Positions 18,225 through 27,733 of a stretch of DNA of 64,000 bases are shown here, piece after piece. The stretch is from Ruixingdingia sedimenti. GTDB taxonomy: Bacteria; Pseudomonadota; Alphaproteobacteria; Rhodobacterales; Rhodobacteraceae. Both the position numbers and the translations under genes were made by a program. Within the stretch, counting starts at the first letter, position 1, and each line of letters opens with the position of its first letter. Location: NCBI RefSeq assembly GCF_031432425.1, contig NZ_JAVKPH010000009.1:1-64000 (forward strand), read 5' to 3'. The notes beneath the pieces were generated by a model. It saw only the letters and a program-made list of their open reading frames with translations, made no database searches and was not told where the DNA came from.

Positions 18225-19742
18225 ATGGGGGGGCTGGCGAACCTGCCGTTCCTGGTGATCCTGGCGGGGGTCGGGGCGGCGGCGATGTATGTGCCGGCGG
18301 CGATGGCCTATACGCTCGACCAGCACCGGGTGGGGCAGGCGTTCTTCTATTCGGGCACGCTGTTCCTGATGCTGGCGGTGATGGTGGCCATCGCCACCGC
18401 GCATCGGCGCCCGCGCGATGTGGTGCGCCGGCATCTGGCGCAGATGCTGGGGGCCTATCTTCTGCTGCCGCCGATGCTGGCGGTGCCCTTCGCGCAGGCG
18501 GTGCCGGACACGAGCTTCGCCAATGCATGGTTCGAGATGGTGTCCGCGTTCACCACCACGGGCGCGACGCTGTACACCGTGCCGGGGCGGCTGCCCGATC
18601 CGGTGCAGTTGTGGCGCGCGCTGGCGGGCTGGATGGGCGGCTTCTTCATCCTGCTGACCGCGGCGGCGATCCTGGCGCCGGTGAACCTCGGGGGCTTCGA
18701 GGTGCTGTCGCCGCAGGCGGCGGGCCGGGGGATCCGCGCGGGGCGGCAGATCACCGATGTGGCCGACCCGGCAGAGCGGCTGTGGCACCATGCGCGGGTG
18801 ATCCTGCCGGCCTATGGCGGGGCGACGGTGGCGCTGTGGATGGCGCTGCATCTGGCGGGCGAGGGCAGCCTCATCGCGCTGTGCCATGCGATGGCGACGG
18901 TTTCGACCAGCGGCATTTCCCCGGTGCAGGGGCTGGCCGGGGGCAGCGCGGGTTTCCCGGGCGAGGCGCTGGTGTTTCTGGGCCTGATGCTGGCGGTGAC
19001 GCGGCGGTTCTGGCCGGGCGCGGTGCTGCGCGCCGGGGCGCCCCCCCTTTGGCGCGACCCCGAGGTGCGGCTGGCCGCGGGTTTCGTCACCGCGATCCCG
19101 GCGCTTTTGTTCCTGCGCCACTGGATCGGCGCGATCGAGGGGGCGGCGCCCGACGATCCGGCATCGGCCCTCGAGGTGCTGTGGGGCGCGGTGTTCACGG
19201 TGCTGTCCTTCCTGACCACGACCGGATTCGAATCGCAGGGCTGGATCGACGCGCGGATCTGGTCGGGGCTGGAGGCGCCGGGGCTGCTGCTTCTGGGCCT
19301 TGCCATCATGGGCGGGGGCGTGGCGACCACCGCCGGGGGGGTGCGGCTGCTGCGGGTCTATGCGCTGTTCGAACACGGGCGGCGCGAGCTGGAAAAGCTG
19401 TCTTATCCCAGTTCGGTCGGCGGCGGCGGCGCGCGCCTGCGCCACCTGCGCGAGGACGGCGCCTGGATGGCCTTCATCTTCTTCATGCTCTTCGCGCTGA
19501 CGCTCGGCGCGGTGAACCTCGCGCTGGCGCTGGCGGGGCTGGAGTTCGAGACCGCGCTGATCCTGTCCATCGCCGCGCTGACCACCACCGGGCCGCTGGC
19601 GGGCGTGGCGGCAGAGGCGCCGGTGGCCTGGTCGGGGCAGGGGGCCGCGGCGCAGGCGGTGCTGGCCGCAACGATGGTGATCGGCCGGTTCGAGACGCTG
19701 GCGCTGCTGGCGCTGATCGCGCCGGGGGCGTGGCGGCGGTAG
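18225..19742 (+). CDS. trkH: Trk potassium transporter pore subunit TrkH
   Basis: TrkH forms the potassium-conducting pore in the inner membrane. The 505-residue protein has the four pore-loop repeats with central Gly residues: FTTTGATL near 107, VSTSGISPV near 227, LTTTGFESQ near 327 and LTTTGPLAG near 453. Paired transmembrane helices flank each loop. Its ATG follows trkA by three bases, which suggests coupled translation. The gene ends shortly before a two-hairpin repeat and the hfq region. Confidence 0.96.
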   Translation: MGGLANLPFLVILAGVGAAAMYVPAAMAYTLDQHRVGQAFFYSGTLFLMLAVMVAIATAHRRPRDVVRRHLAQMLGAYLLLPPMLAVPFAQAVPDTSFANAWFEMVSAFTTTGATLYTVPGRLPDPVQLWRALAGWMGGFFILLTAAAILAPVNLGGFEVLSPQAAGRGIRAGRQITDVADPAERLWHHARVILPAYGGATVALWMALHLAGEGSLIALCHAMATVSTSGISPVQGLAGGSAGFPGEALVFLGLMLAVTRRFWPGAVLRAGAPPLWRDPEVRLAAGFVTAIPALLFLRHWIGAIEGAAPDDPASALEVLWGAVFTVLSFLTTTGFESQGWIDARIWSGLEAPGLLLLGLAIMGGGVATTAGGVRLLRVYALFEHGRRELEKLSYPSSVGGGGARLRHLREDGAWMAFIFFMLFALTLGAVNLALALAGLEFETALILSIAALTTTGPLAGVAAEAPVAWSGQGAAAQAVLAATMVIGRFETLALLALIAPGAWRR

Positions 19743-19769
19743 GATGGGTGGGCATTTGCATCGACGTCA

Positions 19770-19858
19770 GGGCGGGGCGGGCGCTGGCCGGGGGATTGGG
19801 GCCCCCGGCCGGGGCAGCGGAACCGGCAGGATATGGCGAAGGCACGCGCCTTCGCCAG
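19770..19858. repeat. two-hairpin dispersed repeat, copy 2
   Basis: This 89-bp element matches copy 1 (35-123) at 83 of 89 positions. The 10-bp stem at the right end is unchanged. Where the loop of the GC-rich hairpin differs (ATTGG for CTTCG), the stem is kept. It lies 28 bases after trkH and upstream of hfq, so it could protect or end the trk message. Confidence 0.8.
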
Positions 19859-20012
19859 TCGGGCCGGGGGGGACGATTTCCCTCCTCCTCAAGCCCTCCC
19901 CGCGGCCGTTGTTTTCCGTCTGGAAACTGCCGCAGGCGCAATCCATAATGCCGCCACCGGCGGGGGACACCGCGGGGCAAAACTCGACGCGCGAAAAAAA
20001 GGCAATTACAAC

Positions 20013-20246
20013 ATGGCCGCCGACAAGCAAAATCTCCAGGACGCCTTTCTCAACCACGTCCGCAAGGCCAAGGTTCCGGTCACCATCTTTCTGATCAATG
20101 GCGTCAAGCTTCAGGGCGTCATCACCTGGTTCGACAATTTCTGTGTCCTGCTGCGCCGCGACGGGCAGTCGCAGCTGGTCTACAAGCACGCGATTTCCAC
20201 CATCATGCCGGGCCAGCCGATCAGCCTTTACGAAGGCGACGACTGA
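20013..20246 (+). CDS. hfq: RNA chaperone Hfq
   Basis: Hfq is the hexameric Sm-like protein that helps small RNAs pair with their targets. The 77-residue sequence has the Sm1 motif ([25 protein letters not shown]) and the Sm2 motif with YKHAISTI. The C-terminal tail is very short, as usual in this group. The start at 20013 follows an A-rich GAAAAAAAGG ribosome binding site. hflX follows after 25 bases, as in E. coli and many other proteobacteria. Its presence is relevant to the small RNA candidate at 45996. Confidence 0.97.
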   Translation: MAADKQNLQDAFLNHVRKAKVPVTIFLINGVKLQGVITWFDNFCVLLRRDGQSQLVYKHAISTIMPGQPISLYEGDD

Positions 20247-20271
20247 TCCCGCCCAGGGGACGGAGGGGCCG

Positions 20272-21531
20272 ATGCGCGCCTATGTGCTGCACCCGGACCT
20301 GAAGTCCGATCCCGGGCGGCGGCTGCCCGAACTGCGGCTGGCAGAGGCCGTGGCGCTGGCCGCGGCGCTTCCCGACCTCGAGGTCGCGGGGGCAGAGGTC
20401 GTGCGCCTGCCGCGCGCCACGCCGGCGACGCTGTTCGGATCGGGCAAGGTGGCGGATCTGGGCGAACGGCTGACCGCGCTCGATGTCGGGCTGGTGCTGG
20501 TCGACGGGCCGGTCAGCCCGGTGCAGCAGCGCAACCTGGAAAAGGAATGGGGCGTCAAGCTTCTGGACCGGACCGGGCTGATCCTGGAAATCTTCGCCGA
20601 CCGCGCCCGCACCCGCGAGGGCGTGTTGCAGGTGGAACTCGCGGCGCTATCCTACCAGCGCACGCGGCTGGTCCGCGCCTGGACGCACCTCGAACGCCAG
20701 CGCGGCGGCTTCGGCTTTGTCGGCGGCCCGGGCGAAACGCAGATCGAGGCCGACCGGCGCGCCATCGACGACGAGGTGGTGAAACTGCGCCGGCAGCTGG
20801 ACCGCGTGGTGCGCACGCGCGAACTGCACCGCGCCGCGCGCCGCAAGGTGCCGTTCCCCATCGTCGCGCTGGTGGGCTATACCAACGCGGGCAAGTCGAC
20901 GCTGTTCAACCGCATGACCGGGGCAGAGGTGCTGGCCAAGGACATGCTGTTCGCCACGCTCGACCCGACGATGCGGGGGGTCACGCTGCCCTCGGGGCGC
21001 AAGGTGATCCTGTCGGACACGGTGGGCTTCATTTCCGACCTGCCGACGCAACTGGTCGCCGCCTTCCGCGCCACGCTGGAAGAGGTGCTGGAGGCCGACC
21101 TGATCGTCCATGTCCGCGACATCAGCCACCCCGAGACCGCCGAACAGGCCGCCGATGTGGCCGAGATCCTGACGAGCCTCGGCGTGGCCGAGGATGTGGC
21201 GCGGATCGAGGTCTGGAACAAGCTCGACCTCGTGCCCGAGGGCGAGGCGCGCGCGGCGCTTTTGGCAGAGGCCCGCCGCCGCGAGGGCGTGTTCGCGGTA
21301 TCGGCCCTGACCGGCGAGGGGCTGCCCGCGCTCTTCGACGCGATGTCCGACGCGCTGAGCGAACCCCGCACCGCGCGGACCCTGACGCTGCCCTTCGCCG
21401 ATGGCCGGCGGCGGGCCTGGCTGCACGACACCGGGCTGGTGACGGCCGAGGTGGAAACCGACCGGGGCTGGCGCATCGAGGTGCTGTGGACGGCCCGTCA
21501 GGAACGGCGGTTCCGGGAAATGGCGGGCTGA
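20272..21531 (+). CDS. hflX: ribosome-associated GTPase HflX
   Basis: HflX is a GTPase that binds the 50S subunit and splits stalled ribosomes, for instance after heat stress. The 419-residue protein has the N-terminal HflX domain, the GGPGETQIE linker motif at 151-159, and a G domain with G1 GYTNAGKST (202-210), G3 DTVG and G4 NKLD. The ATG at 20272 is preceded by GGAGGGG and gives the standard N-terminus. The reading frame extends back into hfq, which is not biologically meaningful. hfq-hflX is a widespread operon. Confidence 0.96.
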   Translation: MRAYVLHPDLKSDPGRRLPELRLAEAVALAAALPDLEVAGAEVVRLPRATPATLFGSGKVADLGERLTALDVGLVLVDGPVSPVQQRNLEKEWGVKLLDRTGLILEIFADRARTREGVLQVELAALSYQRTRLVRAWTHLERQRGGFGFVGGPGETQIEADRRAIDDEVVKLRRQLDRVVRTRELHRAARRKVPFPIVALVGYTNAGKSTLFNRMTGAEVLAKDMLFATLDPTMRGVTLPSGRKVILSDTVGFISDLPTQLVAAFRATLEEVLEADLIVHVRDISHPETAEQAADVAEILTSLGVAEDVARIEVWNKLDLVPEGEARAALLAEARRREGVFAVSALTGEGLPALFDAMSDALSEPRTARTLTLPFADGRRRAWLHDTGLVTAEVETDRGWRIEVLWTARQERRFREMAG

Positions 21532-21614
21532 GATCCTCCAGACCCCGCGCCGATCCGCGCGGCTGCCGTCATCGGGGTTCCTGCCGCGGCCACGCCCCGG
21601 CCTACAGCAGGGCG

Positions 21615-21657
21615 CCGCGCCGCTTCATCTTGCCGTAAATACTCCCGCCGGAGGCGC
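21615..21657. repeat. partial dispersed repeat, AAGATGAAG type
   Basis: This is the complement of the GGAGTATTT...AAGATGAAG half-element (CTTCATCTT to AAATACTCCC), with the CCGCCGGAGGC flank. The matching second arm is missing or diverged. It lies between convergent hflX and the acylase gene. Confidence 0.6.
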
Positions 21658-21723
21658 AGCTATCCGCCCGGCCACCCGCCGGGAGAAAAGGCGTGGCACC
21701 CGCAGGTCCCGGCATGATCCCCG

Positions 21724-24183
21724 CTACCGCCCCTCCAGCCGCGTCACCCCCACCGCCGCGGCGCGGGCGAGTTGCGGGTCGAGCGACATCGGGATGTATT
21801 CGCCGCGCCGCCACAATTCCCCCAGATTGTCGTAGAACCGGCTCAGCGGGTGGCCCGACTGGCCGGTGGAGATGATGAAGACCGAACTGTCGGGGTCGGC
21901 GAAGTCGTAGACGCCACGGTAGCCCGCGCCATGGACATTGGCGAAGGGATTGGTCCCCGTGCCCCGGGTGCGCCCGCGCAAAAGCGTGAAGTCGCCGCCC
22001 GAGGTCGATTGCCGCAGGTTCACCAGATGGCGCAGCAGCGGCACCTCGCCCAGGACGGTGTGGTCATGCGTCGCCTGATGCGCATCGCCCCACCGCCAGC
22101 TTTCGGGGTTCGCCCCATAGCGTTCCGTCAGCCAGATCAGCGCCGCGTCCAGCGCCTGGCGGGCGATCTCGGGGCAGGTTTCCACGGCCGAGGACTGGAT
22201 CACGTCGCACCAGACCCCCGCGCCCTCCACATTGCGGAACACGCGCTCGATGAACAGCGGCTCGACATGGGTGAATTCGTCGGCCAAGGGCCCCAGTTCG
22301 TCGCGGATCAGCCGGTCCTGCAACGCGCGGGTCCAGGCCATGTGGATCAGCGGTTCGGGCAGATGTTCGTTCATCTCGCCGTTCCATTCGGCCAGCATCG
22401 CCAGCGCGCGCTGGCGCAGCCGCTCGGGCGTGCCCTCGGGCGCGGGATCGCCGGAAAACCACAGCTCCGCCCCGATCAGCGGCAAGAGCGTGCGCGCGGC
22501 GGGCGAGACGGTATCCAGCTGCGCCTCGATGAAGCTGTCGCGGGTATGCACCTCGCGCGCGCGCATCAGGCGCAGCCAGCGCTGGATCCGCTGCGTATCG
22601 CCCCAGAGGTAGGAGACATGGCCGGGGAAAGGCCTGTCCACCGTCTTGTTGTTGGTATTGCCGAGGATCCCGCCCGCGGGCGCGACGAAGCGGGGATTGT
22701 CGGCGAAGGGCAGGGCGCCGTTCCAGCGGTTTTCCGCCAGCCAGCCGGGGGCGGGCATGCGGCCGCGGCTTTGATGGCGGGCGTCGCGGCGGGGCAGGCG
22801 GCCCATCGTCACCAGCGCGATGTCGCGCCGGTCGGCCATGGTCACGTTCTGCGCCGGGGCGACGAAGCCCTCGCCCGCCGCCAGCCCCTCGGCCACGTTC
22901 TGCGCCGTCATCAGCCGCATCGCCGCAGTCATCGAGGCATCGGCGCCGTCCAGCACCGTCCAGGACAGCGCGGTGACATGGCCGGGGGGGGTGATGCTGG
23001 CGAGGTCGTAATGGCTGCCGGGCAGGACGGGGCCGTTTTCCGTCCAGCGCAGGGTGACGGTGACGGGCGCCGCGCCCTTGACGGTGATGATGGACCGGCG
23101 GGTGGTGAAGGGTTTCCAGCCCTCGGGGGTCAGGTATTCCTCGGCATTGTCGGGGTTCACCTTCTCGATCATCACGTCCTGATCGTCGACATAGGCAGAG
23201 GTCAGCGCCCAACCGAAATCCTCGGACCGGCCGCTGAGGACGACCGGCATGCCCGGGATGGTGCCGCCGATGACGCCGCCCGATCGCAGTTCCAGCCGCG
23301 CGAGATACCAGATCGCGGGGGCGGTGAAGCCCAGATGCGGGTCGTTGGCCAAAAGCGCCCCGCCCGCCGCCGCCCGTTCGGCGGAGGCCGCCCAGGCATT
23401 GGACGCCCCGGCGAAGGGCAGGCGGGGGAAGGGCGACAGCGGGTCGTCGGCGATGCGCAGGGCCGCGTGGCTGGGCCGCGCGCCGGGCACGATGCTGGCG
23501 TAATCGGGCAGGGCGGCCACGCCTTCGCCCGGGGCGTCGGGCAGGATGTCGCGCACCCGTTCGTCGGGCATCAGCAGCGAGACGCGGGCGCGCAGCACCT
23601 CGGCCTCCAGATGCGCGGACAGCTGCACCGCCATCAGCTTCATGATCGCCAGCGAATCCGCCGGCTGCCAGACCGCGATATCGGGCTCGAACAGGAAGAA
23701 TTCCGGCGCGCCGCGGCCGAGCGCGCCCTCGTTCACCTTGGCGATCCAGGCGTTGACGCCCGCGGCATAGGCGTCGAGCGCGGCGCGCGTGGGGGCGTCT
23801 TGCGCCTCGACCGAGTTCAGCGCGAGCCCGTAGAGGTCGAGCCGCCGCATCAGCTCGTCGATCCTGGCGGTGCGCGGGCCGAAGAGTTCCGACAGCCGCC
23901 CCTGCACGGTGCGGCGCAGCATGGTCATCTGCCACAGCCGGTCCTGCGCATGGGCAAAGCCGAGGCCGAAGAACACGTCCGCGTCCGTTTCGCCGAAGAT
24001 ATGCGGCACGTTGGCGTTGTTGCGCACGATCTCTACCGGCGCGGTGAGGCCTGCGACCCGGTGGGTGGCGTTGTAGTCGGGGATAGAGCGCGACAGGAAA
24101 TACCAGGCCCCCGCCAGCGCCAGAATGGCCAGCAGGACAAGCCCGGTGAAGATGCGCAGAAGCCAGCGGAGCAGAAGCGTCAT
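21724..24183 (-). CDS. penicillin acylase family N-terminal nucleophile hydrolase
   Basis: This 819-residue protein begins with a membrane anchor or signal (about residues 5-30) and is a member of the penicillin amidase family of Ntn hydrolases. These are made as one chain and cut themselves to expose an N-terminal catalytic Ser on the beta subunit. The expected cleavage is before Ser261 in FAGASNAWA. Downstream motifs ANDPHLGF and ILGNTNNKTV also fit. Family members act on penicillins, acyl-homoserine lactones or other amides; the substrate cannot be told from sequence. It stands alone, convergent with hflX. Confidence 0.9.
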   Translation of the reverse strand: MTLLLRWLLRIFTGLVLLAILALAGAWYFLSRSIPDYNATHRVAGLTAPVEIVRNNANVPHIFGETDADVFFGLGFAHAQDRLWQMTMLRRTVQGRLSELFGPRTARIDELMRRLDLYGLALNSVEAQDAPTRAALDAYAAGVNAWIAKVNEGALGRGAPEFFLFEPDIAVWQPADSLAIMKLMAVQLSAHLEAEVLRARVSLLMPDERVRDILPDAPGEGVAALPDYASIVPGARPSHAALRIADDPLSPFPRLPFAGASNAWAASAERAAAGGALLANDPHLGFTAPAIWYLARLELRSGGVIGGTIPGMPVVLSGRSEDFGWALTSAYVDDQDVMIEKVNPDNAEEYLTPEGWKPFTTRRSIITVKGAAPVTVTLRWTENGPVLPGSHYDLASITPPGHVTALSWTVLDGADASMTAAMRLMTAQNVAEGLAAGEGFVAPAQNVTMADRRDIALVTMGRLPRRDARHQSRGRMPAPGWLAENRWNGALPFADNPRFVAPAGGILGNTNNKTVDRPFPGHVSYLWGDTQRIQRWLRLMRAREVHTRDSFIEAQLDTVSPAARTLLPLIGAELWFSGDPAPEGTPERLRQRALAMLAEWNGEMNEHLPEPLIHMAWTRALQDRLIRDELGPLADEFTHVEPLFIERVFRNVEGAGVWCDVIQSSAVETCPEIARQALDAALIWLTERYGANPESWRWGDAHQATHDHTVLGEVPLLRHLVNLRQSTSGGDFTLLRGRTRGTGTNPFANVHGAGYRGVYDFADPDSSVFIISTGQSGHPLSRFYDNLGELWRRGEYIPMSLDPQLARAAAVGVTRLEGR

Positions 24184-24259
24184 CGGGGAACCATGCTTGA
24201 CGTCACGGGCAAAGCCCGGTTCAAACCGGGTTTAGACCAAAGCACCGGCGGGGGAAAGC

Positions 24260-25132
24260 ATGGCGAAGGTGGCGTTTCTGGGACTGGGCGTTATGGGCTT
24301 TCCGATGGCCGGGCATCTGGCGGCCAAGGGCCATGCGGTGACGGTGTGGAACCGGACGGCGGCCAAGGCCGAAACCTGGACGGCCCGGCACGGCGGCGCG
24401 CAGGCGCCGACGGCGCGGGCGGCGGCGGAAGGCGCGGAATTCGTGATGACCTGTGTCGGCAACGACGACGACCTGCGCGCGGTCTGCACCGGGCCCGAGG
24501 GCGCCTTCGCCGGCATGGCGTCCGGCGCGATCCTTGTCGATCACACCACCGTTTCCGCCCGCGTCACGCGCGAACTGGCATCCGAGGCGGCGGCGCGGGG
24601 CCTCGGCTTCGTCGACGCGCCGGTGTCGGGCGGGCAGGCGGGGGCCGAAGGCGGCGTGCTGTCGGTGATGTGCGGGGGCGATGCGGCGCAATATGCGGCG
24701 GCCGAACCGGTGCTCGCCGCCTATGCCCGCATCTGCCGCCGCCTTGGCGACAGCGGCGCGGGCCAGATCGCCAAGATGATGAACCAGATCGCCATCGCCG
24801 GCGCCGTCCAGGGCCTGGCCGAGGCGCTGCGCTTCGGCGAAAAGGCCGGCATGGACGGCGCCGCGGTGGTCGAGGTCATCAGCCAGGGCGCGGCCGGCAG
24901 CTGGCAGATGGCGAACCGCCACGGCACGATGCTGGAAGACCGCTATGATTTCGGCTTCGCGGTGGACTGGATGCGCAAGGACCTGGGCATCTGTCTGTCC
25001 ACCGCCGACGAGATCGGCGCGCCCCTGCCGCTGACCGCGCTGGTCGATCAGTTCTACAAGGATGTGCAGGCGATGGGCGGCGGGCGATGGGACACCTCGT
25101 CGCTGCTGCGCCGCCTGCGCGCCTTCGGCTGA
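24260..25132 (+). CDS. NAD(P)-dependent beta-hydroxyacid dehydrogenase
   Basis: This 290-residue enzyme belongs to the 3-hydroxyisobutyrate dehydrogenase / tartronate semialdehyde reductase family. It has the Rossmann motif GLGVMGFPMA (8-17), the substrate loop DAPVSGG (119-125) and catalytic Lys172 in GQIAKMMNQ. The choice among 3-hydroxyisobutyrate (valine breakdown), tartronate semialdehyde or succinic semialdehyde cannot be made from the motifs. No other valine-breakdown gene is adjacent. It is divergent from the acylase gene, with 76 bases between. Confidence 0.9.
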   Translation: MAKVAFLGLGVMGFPMAGHLAAKGHAVTVWNRTAAKAETWTARHGGAQAPTARAAAEGAEFVMTCVGNDDDLRAVCTGPEGAFAGMASGAILVDHTTVSARVTRELASEAAARGLGFVDAPVSGGQAGAEGGVLSVMCGGDAAQYAAAEPVLAAYARICRRLGDSGAGQIAKMMNQIAIAGAVQGLAEALRFGEKAGMDGAAVVEVISQGAAGSWQMANRHGTMLEDRYDFGFAVDWMRKDLGICLSTADEIGAPLPLTALVDQFYKDVQAMGGGRWDTSSLLRRLRAFG

Positions 25133-25157
25133 CGGCTGGCCCGGCGGAAAGGGTGGC

Positions 25158-25275
25158 GGCCTCCGGCGGGGATATTTAAGGACAGAAAGTGAACGCGGTC
25201 TCGCCTCCGGCCGGCCTTCCTCACTTTCTGTCCAGAAATATCCCGGGGGGTCCGGGGGGCTGGCCCCCCGGCGCT
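25158..25275. repeat. dispersed inverted repeat, copy
   Basis: The core is 25170-25243: GGATATTT, then GGACAGAAAGTGA, a variable 27-base centre, and the mirrored right arm. The short flank CCTCCGGCGG is on the left and the long GGGGTCCGGGGGG...CCCCCC flank on the right. It sits between co-directional genes. Confidence 0.88.
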
Positions 25276-25312
25276 GTCCTGACCATCCGAAGCCAACCTT
25301 TCCGATCCGCCC

Positions 25313-25341
25313 TTGCAATCCCCCCCGATCCGGGCTAAGCG
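25313..25341 (+). promoter_or_regulatory. probable rpsB promoter
   Basis: TTGCAA at 25313-25318 and TAAGCG at 25336-25341 are separated by 17 bases. The -10 match is modest. The position after the repeat and before a long leader is what a ribosomal-protein promoter needs. Confidence 0.42.
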
Positions 25342-25456
25342 CGCGACACTTCACAGGCGGGGGCGGGCCCTCGGGGGAGACATCCCCGAAAGGTCCACCG
25401 GTTGGGGCGCTGCCCTCAAATCCCCCGCCGCGGCGCAAACCGGAAAGGACAAGGAC

Positions 25457-26212
25457 ATGGCGCTTCCCGATTTCTCCATGCGTCAGCTGCTCGAAGCTGG
25501 CGTGCACTACGGGCACCAGACGCAACGCTGGAACCCGAAGATGGCCGAATACATCTACGGCGACCGCAACGGCATCCATATCGTCGACCTGACGCAGACC
25601 GTGCCGATGCTCGACCAGGCGCTCAAGGTCGTGCGCGACACCGTGGCCAAGGGCGGCCGCATCCTCTTCGTCGGCACCAAGCGCCAGGCGCAGAAGCCGG
25701 TGGCCGAGGCCGCGGAAAAATGCGCGCAATACTACATGAACCACCGCTGGCTCGGCGGCACGCTGACCAACTGGAAGACCGTCTCGCAGTCGATCCAGCG
25801 CCTCAAGCAGATCGACGAGCTGATGGCGCAGGGCGCCGAGGGCCTGACCAAGAAGGAACGGCTCAACATGGAGCGCGAGCAGGCCAAGCTGCAGGCGAGC
25901 CTCGGCGGCATCCGCGACATGGGCGGCGTGCCGGACCTGCTGTTCGTGATCGACGTGGGCAAGGAGGACCTCGCGGTGCTCGAGGCCAACAAGCTCGGCA
26001 TCCCGGTCGTGGCCGTGGTCGATACCAACTGCTCGCCCAAGGGCGTCAGCTATGTCGTTCCGGGCAACGATGACGCGGCCCGCGCCATCGCGCTCTACTG
26101 CGATCTGGTCGCGCGCGCGGCGCTCGACGGCATGACGGCGCAGATGGGCGCCGCCGGCATCGACATCGGCGCGATGGACGAGGCGCCGGTCGAAGAGACC
26201 GCCGAGGGCTGA
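25457..26212 (+). CDS. rpsB: 30S ribosomal protein S2
   Basis: S2 is a core protein of the small ribosomal subunit. The 251-residue sequence is full length, with the family opening [19 protein letters not shown] and the motifs FVGTKRQAQ and [11 protein letters not shown]. The ATG at 25457 follows GGAAAGGACAAGGAC. It is followed by tsf, the usual partner. Expression of rpsB-tsf is classically autoregulated by S2 through its leader, and a leader of suitable length is present here, but no specific S2 site can be recognised by eye. Confidence 0.98.
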   Translation: MALPDFSMRQLLEAGVHYGHQTQRWNPKMAEYIYGDRNGIHIVDLTQTVPMLDQALKVVRDTVAKGGRILFVGTKRQAQKPVAEAAEKCAQYYMNHRWLGGTLTNWKTVSQSIQRLKQIDELMAQGAEGLTKKERLNMEREQAKLQASLGGIRDMGGVPDLLFVIDVGKEDLAVLEANKLGIPVVAVVDTNCSPKGVSYVVPGNDDAARAIALYCDLVARAALDGMTAQMGAAGIDIGAMDEAPVEETAEG

Positions 26213-26233
26213 GGCCCGTTGCCGGGCTGTTAC

Positions 26234-26257
26234 CGGGCGGGGGTATTCCCCCGTCCG
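26234..26257 (+). promoter_or_regulatory. rpsB-tsf intercistronic hairpin
   Basis: A 10-bp stem (CGGGCGGGGG with CCCCCGTCCG, one G-U pair) with loop TATT lies between the two genes. No T-run follows, so it more likely sets the ratio of the two messages than ends transcription. Confidence 0.5.
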
Positions 26258-26289
26258 CATTGATGGATTCCAATCGAGGAGAAGCCGAG

Positions 26290-27198
26290 ATGTCGATTAC
26301 GGCTCAGATGGTGAAGGAACTGCGCGAGGCCACCGGCGCGGGCATGATGGACGCCAAGAAGGCGCTGACCGAAGTGGCCGGCGATTTCGAGGCCGCCGTC
26401 GACTGGCTGCGCACCAAGGGTCTTGCCAAGGCCGCCAAGAAGGCCGACCGCGTGGCGGCCGAAGGGCTGATCGGCGTCGCCGTCACCGACGGGCGCGGCG
26501 TGGCGGTCGAGATCAACTCGGAAACCGACTTCGTGGCGAAGAACGCCGACTTCCAGACGCTGGTGCGCGAAGTGACCAAGGTCGCGTTGCAGACCGGCGA
26601 CACGGTGGAGGTGCTGCGCGCGTCCGACCTGAACGGCCAGAGCGTGGAACAGACGCTGACCGACGCCATCGCCCGTATCGGCGAGAACATGACCCTGCGC
26701 CGGATGCATGTGCTGGAAGGCGACACGGTGGTGTCCTATGTCCACAACGCCGCGACCGAAGGCATGGGCAAGATCGGCGTGCTGGTGGCGCTGAAGGGCC
26801 CGGCCGACAAGGCGCAGGAAATCGGCAAGCAGTTCGCGATGCATATCGCCGCGACCTCGCCCCTGTCGCTGTCCGAGGCGACGCTGGACCCGGTGGTGGT
26901 GGAACGCGAGCTGCAGGTGCAGACCGCCAAGGCGCTGGAAGAAAACGCCTCTTCCGCCAAGCCGAAGCCCGAACAGGTGATCCACAACAACATCATCCCG
27001 GGCCGGATGAAGAAATTCCTGGCGGAAAACACGCTGCTCGGCCAGGCGTTCGTGATCAACCCGGATCTGACGGTGGAACAGGCCGCGAAAGAGGCGGGCG
27101 TCGAGATCACCGGCTATGCCCGCGTCGCCGTGGGCGAGGGGATCGAGAAGAAAGAGGAAGATTTCGCCGCCGAAGTGGCGAAGATGAACGCACGCTGA
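26290..27198 (+). CDS. tsf: elongation factor Ts
   Basis: EF-Ts exchanges GDP for GTP on EF-Tu during protein synthesis. The 302-residue protein has the N-terminal UBA-like domain ([20 protein letters not shown]) and the EF-Tu contact motif TDFVAKN near 75. I chose the ATG at 26290, preceded by GAGGAGAAG, over an in-frame ATG ten codons upstream. It is the last gene of the rpsB-tsf unit and is followed by a canonical intrinsic terminator. Confidence 0.98.
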   Translation: MSITAQMVKELREATGAGMMDAKKALTEVAGDFEAAVDWLRTKGLAKAAKKADRVAAEGLIGVAVTDGRGVAVEINSETDFVAKNADFQTLVREVTKVALQTGDTVEVLRASDLNGQSVEQTLTDAIARIGENMTLRRMHVLEGDTVVSYVHNAATEGMGKIGVLVALKGPADKAQEIGKQFAMHIAATSPLSLSEATLDPVVVERELQVQTAKALEENASSAKPKPEQVIHNNIIPGRMKKFLAENTLLGQAFVINPDLTVEQAAKEAGVEITGYARVAVGEGIEKKEEDFAAEVAKMNAR

Positions 27199-27243
27199 GC
27201 CTTTCGAGGCAGGGGGCCACGGCCCCCTCGGCGCGACGGACGG

Positions 27244-27270
27244 GGCCCCGCAGGCGATGCGGGGCCTTTT
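27244..27270 (+). terminator. intrinsic terminator of rpsB-tsf
   Basis: An 8-bp GC stem (GGCCCCGC with GCGGGGCC) with a 7-base loop is followed directly by TTTT. Another GC hairpin lies just before it (about 27209-27226). This is one of the few plus-strand terminators in the window with a T-run. Confidence 0.8.
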
Positions 27271-27367
27271 CGTTTGGGATGGGGGAGTGGCTGCTGTGCG
27301 GGACGAAGCGGTCGTTGGTGGGCCGTCAGTGTGGCCGCCACAAAGAAGGGCTTTAAGGGAGCAGACT

Positions 27368-27658
27368 ATGACACGAAGTGGTGCCGTTCTGCTATGCCTG
27401 CTGATTTCAGGATGCGCTCAGGTGGATATAAAACGCCGGTCGTCCAACGATACTAATGGTCGGCAATATGCATATACAGCAGGAACCTTCTTTTATTCCA
27501 ACAACATGGAAGTGCCTCGCAGGAGAATGCTAGAAGCTGCAGCGAGATTCTGCCAGCTACCCGTCGAAAGCGCTGAAACTCTAGTGGACTGGCGCGGGCC
27601 CTACGGCATACACGGGGCTTGGATGCTGGATTTTTCCTGTCCTACCCCATCCAACTGA
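27368..27658 (+). CDS. small lipoprotein in lower-GC islet
   Basis: This 96-residue protein starts MTRSGAVLLCLLISGCAQ, a clear lipoprotein signal with Cys at residue 16. The mature part has no family I recognise. It contains two Cys residues (RFCQLP and DFSCPT), which could form a disulfide. Its GC content is visibly far below its neighbours and it uses codons such as ATA, AGA and CTA that are rare around it, which suggests recent acquisition. A ribosome-binding site (AAGGGAG) precedes the ATG. It has no obvious partner gene. Confidence 0.6.
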   Translation: MTRSGAVLLCLLISGCAQVDIKRRSSNDTNGRQYAYTAGTFFYSNNMEVPRRRMLEAAARFCQLPVESAETLVDWRGPYGIHGAWMLDFSCPTPSN

Positions 27659-27695
27659 ACAGCAGCCAACTACCGCTAAGGACTCTTTCCACCCC

Positions 27696-27733
27696 AAAAA
27701 CCAAAACGGTGCGGCCCTGGGGAGAGCCGCACC
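27696..27733 (-). terminator. minus-strand terminator downstream of luxR
   Basis: An 8-bp stem (27708-27715 with 27726-27733) is followed, in the leftward direction, by a T-rich stretch (TTTT, then TTTTT). A second hairpin at 27738-27774 sits immediately before it. It would end a leftward transcript coming from luxR or from a small RNA in the 27735-27950 gap. Confidence 0.6.

Larger units (their letters stand above)
25133..25456. other. 324-base gap: repeat plus rpsB leader
   Basis: The left half is a copy of the dispersed inverted repeat and its long flank (25158-25275). The right half holds the probable rpsB promoter (25313-25341) and an untranslated leader of about 110 bases. The leader has a small hairpin, TCGGGG at 25371-25376 with CCCCGA at 25384-25389. 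No other gene is seen. Confidence 0.6.

Noticed and set aside
16593..19445. Open frame of about 950 codons on the minus strand opposite trkA-trkH
   Set aside because: Both Trk genes are unmistakable on the plus strand. The antisense product is a His/Arg/Gln-rich artefact.
21772..24948. Open frame of over 1000 codons on the plus strand opposite the acylase gene
   Set aside because: It is antisense to a full-length hydrolase with an intact catalytic site and then shifts into another frame of the dehydrogenase gene. Low-complexity composition; not a gene.
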